Of a stretch of DNA of 56,927 nt, positions 54,360 through 56,927 are shown piece by piece. Within the stretch, counting starts at the first letter, position 1; each line of letters starts with the position of its first letter. Made by a program: the position numbers and the translations under genes. The notes below the pieces were generated by a model that was not told where the DNA came from, made no database searches, and worked only from the letters and a program-made list of their open reading frames with translations. The stretch is from Candidatus Poseidoniales archaeon. Lineage in GTDB: Archaea > Thermoplasmatota > Poseidoniia > Poseidoniales > Thalassarchaeaceae. The stretch is taken from positions 1 through 56,927 of the forward strand of contig DUAE01000052.1 in assembly GCA_012960975.1 (NCBI GenBank), written 5' to 3'.

Positions 54360-55327
54360 ACGAGAAGGCAATAATTCGCAATCTCGAGTTAGTTGATCTG
54401 TATGTTGTTGATATTACCGAATATCAAAATCTGTCGAAATCGACAATTCGCACTTACGTTCCTGATGCAAAGAGAGCCGCACAGATATTCGGAGAGATGG
54501 GTGTGACTTTCGACCAAATCGATGTGCCTAATCTCAAAAAATTCATGAAGACTGTAGAAGAGATGTCATCTAGAAGAGGTGGACTTACATCTGGAAGATT
54601 GAAGGGGATATTCAGTCAATTAAATTCCATCATGGAATTCCTTGTTTACAATAACTATGCTCAAACAAACAAAGTTCCAGGATTCAGAAAGAGATATTTG
54701 AAATCGTACAAGAATTCAGTATCGGAATCGACAGAGAAACAAGTTCCTCCTGATTCACATTTATCTGAGATGATTTATTCAATTCCAGATATTCAAAAAA
54801 GAGCTTACCATCTTCTACTGGCGAAAACCGGTCTTCGAAGAGAAGAATCGATTTTGCTCAATATTGAAGATGTTGACTTGGTTGAACAATCAATTACCAC
54901 ATCTCGATTTAGGAAGAGGACTAACCGTAGGCTACCGATCGACAAGGAATGTGCTTCTGCATTGGAATTGTACTTCCGTAGTATGCCAACTTATCCAAGA
55001 GTTGAGGGTGAGAAATCTCTGTTTGTGAATAGAGAAGGTAGGCGTATTGGAAAGAATACAGTTAGCAGATGGATAAATCAAGAAGCGCAAAGATGTGGAT
55101 TCCATGACCCCTCTGCAGATAGATTAGATAGACACAAGAAGTTTGGTCCACATAATTACCGTCACTGGTTTACTACTGCTTTGAGACGGAATGATTGTCC
55201 TGAGAGGATAATCAAACATCTTCGAGGGGATGCGGACAATTCTACTGCGGATCGTTATGACCATGTGACTTGGGGGGAGGTCGTGGAAGCATATACTGCT
55301 TGTATTCCTGCGCTAATAGGAACTTAA
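54335..55327 (+). CDS. Tyrosine recombinase/integrase (XerC/D-like)
   Basis: This is a 330-residue site-specific recombinase. The N-terminal SAM-like DNA-binding domain (about 10-130, with STIRTYVPDAKRAAQIFGE) precedes the catalytic domain. All six active-site residues appear to be present: Arg in KTGLRREES, Lys in RFRKRTNRR, HNYR, the second His or Trp position in the segment IIKHLRGDADNS, and the nucleophile Tyr in TADRYDH. It can be either a mobile-element integrase or the archaeal chromosome-dimer recombinase XerA. The tRNA-Glu upstream, the coupled RHH gene and the accessory genes downstream favour the element. Confidence 0.9.
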   Translation: MDRNKSELNEKAIIRNLELVDLYVVDITEYQNLSKSTIRTYVPDAKRAAQIFGEMGVTFDQIDVPNLKKFMKTVEEMSSRRGGLTSGRLKGIFSQLNSIMEFLVYNNYAQTNKVPGFRKRYLKSYKNSVSESTEKQVPPDSHLSEMIYSIPDIQKRAYHLLLAKTGLRREESILLNIEDVDLVEQSITTSRFRKRTNRRLPIDKECASALELYFRSMPTYPRVEGEKSLFVNREGRRIGKNTVSRWINQEAQRCGFHDPSADRLDRHKKFGPHNYRHWFTTALRRNDCPERIIKHLRGDADNSTADRYDHVTWGEVVEAYTACIPALIGT

Positions 55328-55429
55328 GGTCCAGTACAATTGGATTATGCTCGGGAAACCATTTTTCCTAATGGCAACATCCCAGAGTACATCTGACATA
55401 ATACTCATTTATCCTTCATGCTTTTGAAA

Positions 55430-55771
55430 TTATTCTTCTTCTATATTGAACATATTCTTATTCGTAATACCTAATTCTTTTTTAACAGCAGTTTTCTGAA
55501 TAGTAAATTTACTATGGTGATTATTACTTCTGTATACTATCTTTCCATTCTTCTCTAATTCATGAACCAAATAATGACATCTTCTACAAAGTCTCCTCAA
55601 ATCTGATTGTTTGACATCAAGCCAGTTTCTATAATTTAGATGATGAATATCGATTTTATTTTTAGCAGCACAAATAGCACATCTTCTACGTTTAGAATTT
55701 TTTTCAGATCTCTTTTCTTTCCAATCATCTGATTGTAAATATTTTCTATACTCGTCGGCTTTCTTGGACAT
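55430..55771 (-). CDS. HNH endonuclease-like protein
   Basis: This is a 113-residue protein. The order CAICAAKNKIDIHHLNY (CxxC and the HH of HNH) followed by LRRLCRRCHYLVHEL (second CxxC) is that of an HNH nuclease zinc-binding fold. A basic N-terminus precedes it. A DNA-cutting role is inferred. Codon use is AT-rich compared with the core genes, and it reads against the integrase, consistent with an acquired accessory gene. Confidence 0.85.
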   Translation of the reverse strand: MSKKADEYRKYLQSDDWKEKRSEKNSKRRRCAICAAKNKIDIHHLNYRNWLDVKQSDLRRLCRRCHYLVHELEKNGKIVYRSNNHHSKFTIQKTAVKKELGITNKNMFNIEEE

Positions 55772-55844
55772 ATATTCAGCATCGTAGTAACGCTATTAAC
55801 AATTTTGAAGTTGTTTTTGGAGGTTCTTGAATTAATAGCCACGA

Positions 55845-55857
55845 ATCATAGGGGTCC
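55845..55857. other. Short GC palindrome upstream of the HNH gene
   Basis: The sequence AGGGGTCCCCT is a perfect 11-base palindrome about 80 bases upstream of the HNH start, with GGTACCC nearby. It could be an operator or cut site. Evidence is limited to symmetry. Confidence 0.3.
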
Positions 55858-55976
55858 CCTTTGCAACAACGGGTAAGCAGAGGGTACCCATCCGCTCGTA
55901 TGTAATCGCAAGGGGCACCGTTCCTATTAGCAGTAGAAATCATAGACTTTGAAATGATAATTTCCTATATTTCTAA

Positions 55977-56687
55977 TCAACATTCGTCATCATCACAACT
56001 CATACAGACGTCGCCATGACGATATCTGGTTCCAGAAACTCTCATTTGGACTGGCCGGATACGGCAGATACTACATCTCGGAATGTAGTGATCATCTTCA
56101 GGTGATGGCCGGTTCTTATCCTCCTCCATCTCAGCCTGTATTGATTTGTACGTCCTAGTCAGAGATTTCTCATATCGAAGAATCCGACCATTTACTGAAA
56201 ATGTCAATTCTTCGTCATATATATCAATCTCGAAATTACTAATATGTATGGGTAAAAATACACTTTTCGCCATATTTCTCAACTTTGGCTTTCTGGATTT
56301 CAACCTTGTTAGGTTTCTCTTTTTCGCTTCAATACGTCTCTTTTCCATTTTCTTCTGATTTGCTTTGTAAATTTTATCTTCCTCAACAAATTGAACTTCC
56401 ATAAAATTGAATGTAGTATAATATGCAATAACTCCAGGAACTGCAGATATTAGCATCGTGAAACAACAGCTACTATAGAAAGCCCCCCCCAATTGACCTT
56501 GATAGATATAGTCAGATAAGGGGAAATCAAAATCAAGCATCTGCGAGAATATTAAGACGAGGAATGTTAGAAATGAAACTCCTAAACAAAGGCCAATAAA
56601 CTCATCATGCGACTCTTCTAGAGGCTTACCTGGGTTCCCTTTCACCACGACGACAAGTAGAACAGTTAACTTATGATATATTCGCAA
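55977..56687 (-). CDS. Membrane protein with basic middle and cysteine-rich C-terminus, unknown function
   Basis: This is a 236-residue protein with two or three membrane segments: an N-terminal LTVLLVVVV, then GLCLGVSFLTFLVLIF and GGAFYSSCCFTMLISAVPGVIAYY. A strongly basic cytosolic stretch (NQKKMEKRRIEAKKRNLTRL) follows. The end holds CSICRIRP and CMSCDDDEC, a possible treble-clef zinc site. I recognise no family. AT-rich composition and its position beside the HNH and integrase genes suggest cargo of the integrated element, possibly a defence or exclusion protein, which is speculation. Confidence 0.65.
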   Translation of the reverse strand: MRIYHKLTVLLVVVVKGNPGKPLEESHDEFIGLCLGVSFLTFLVLIFSQMLDFDFPLSDYIYQGQLGGAFYSSCCFTMLISAVPGVIAYYTTFNFMEVQFVEEDKIYKANQKKMEKRRIEAKKRNLTRLKSRKPKLRNMAKSVFLPIHISNFEIDIYDEELTFSVNGRILRYEKSLTRTYKSIQAEMEEDKNRPSPEDDHYIPRCSICRIRPVQMRVSGTRYRHGDVCMSCDDDEC

Positions 56688-56778
56688 GAACGTTTGACTA
56701 CATAAATGGAGGTTGAGATTTACCTGTAGTAATAAATTAGATAACTTGAGTACAGTTCAATCGATTAACTACAAATCA

Positions 56779-56800
56779 ATGGGTCTGTGCTTAGACCCAT
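56779..56800. repeat. Inverted repeat ATGGGTCT/AGACCCAT
   Basis: Arms ATGGGTCT (56779-56786) and AGACCCAT (56793-56800) are perfectly complementary with a 6-base loop. A related 22-base unit with 16 identical positions starts at 56903. It is in a gene-free AT-rich stretch. Confidence 0.75.
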
Positions 56801-56807
56801 GCGATGG

Positions 56808-56822
56808 ATATTTCTGAAATAT
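56808..56822. repeat. 15-base palindrome ATATTTC-T-GAAATAT
   Basis: The two 7-base arms are perfect around a central T. Outer flanking bases give a loose resemblance to an archaeal dif site, but the spacing is wrong for two full 11-base arms. Confidence 0.6.
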
Positions 56823-56826
56823 AAGG

Positions 56827-56863
56827 CTTTCAGTGGGCCGATTCAGACGCTAGCCTCTGAAAG
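56827..56863. repeat. Long hairpin CTTTCAG...CTGAAAG
   Basis: CTTTCAG (56827-56833) pairs with CTGAAAG (56857-56863). Inside them GGGC and GCCT can pair, giving a stem of about 11 pairs with a loop of some 14 bases. Confidence 0.65.
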
Positions 56864-56876
56864 GATGCACTGCTAA

Positions 56877-56924
56877 CCCATTAATTCAGCAATTGCTAAC
56901 TCATGGGCCTATGCAGAAACCCAT
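56877..56924. repeat. Alternating CCCAT/ATGGG boxes around an AGCAATTGCT palindrome
   Basis: CCCAT at 56877-56881 faces ATGGG at 56903-56907 across the perfect palindrome AGCAATTGCT (56888-56897). The same ATGGG can also pair with CCCAT at 56920-56924. The window ends 3 bases later, so the array may continue. Confidence 0.65.
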
Positions 56925-56927
56925 TGC

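Noticed and set aside
54335-55327. Certain assignment of the recombinase as XerA
   Set aside because: Catalytic residues do not distinguish XerA from element integrases; context favours an element but an archaeal dif site could not be demonstrated in the window.

Overview
The window looks like chromosomal DNA of a marine planktonic euryarchaeon, most likely Marine Group II (Poseidoniales/Thalassarchaea). The archaeal markers are RNA polymerase subunit Rpo11/RpoL next to TruD, aEF-1 beta preceded by a small zinc-ribbon gene, a DUF106 insertase-cytidylate kinase-Cbf5 cluster, archaeal-type AsnRS, a GPN-loop GTPase, a UbiA-type lipid prenyltransferase and an archaeal RNase P RNA. The lifestyle markers are very large secreted calcium-repeat proteins, a giant subtilisin-like protease and acyl-CoA oxidation enzymes, as expected of a protein- and lipid-degrading heterotroph. 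The lineage is inferred from gene content, not from a search. Layout: 1-17.9 kb (all minus strand) is an exported-protein block. It holds a truncated Ig-repeat protein, two PPC/thrombospondin-type-3 giants anchored by a C-terminal membrane helix, a 3-hydroxyacyl-CoA dehydrogenase and a ~2100-residue subtilase. 18-24 kb has tRNA-Gln, an isovaleryl-CoA-dehydrogenase-like enzyme, an alpha/beta hydrolase, a DsbB-like protein, AsnRS, tRNA-Lys, ribose-5-phosphate isomerase and the RNase P RNA. 24-37 kb has two RND/MMPL-type transporters, a redox cluster (TlpA-like thioredoxin, VKOR, CxxC thioredoxin-like lipoprotein-type protein) and information-processing genes (RlmE-like methyltransferase, OB-fold protein, zinc ribbon, aEF-1 beta, TruD, RpoL). 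37-42 kb has a DUF2240-like protein, a HEAT-repeat protein, a DEAD-box helicase with a DbpA-like tail, a GDCCVxC-TusA fusion and GTP cyclohydrolase II. 42-53.5 kb has tRNA-His, a secreted CARDB-like protein, Cbf5, Cmk, DUF106, a cytosolic polyproline/DUF11-like/zinc-ribbon scaffold, GPN GTPase, ornithine carbamoyltransferase, a UbiA prenyltransferase and a winged-helix-like protein. From 53.6 kb the character changes. A tRNA-Glu is followed by an overlapping RHH/coiled-coil gene and tyrosine recombinase, an HNH nuclease, an orphan membrane protein and a dense cluster of palindromes. This is best read as the left end of an integrated element whose right end lies outside the window. How the genes work together: the surface giants and the protease carry many DxDxDG calcium loops and would act outside the cell on polymers. 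The disulfide genes (DsbB-like, TlpA-like, VKOR, CxxC protein) would oxidise or repair their cysteine pairs. The acyl-CoA enzymes would burn the products. A proline-rich motif of the form P(3-7)-G-[L/F] recurs in the cytoplasmic tail of one surface giant, in the cytosolic scaffold protein and in the HEAT-repeat protein. That suggests an unrecognised intracellular interaction system linking the surface to the cytoplasm, and it is the most interesting candidate for something undescribed here, together with the palindrome cluster and integrase module at the right end.
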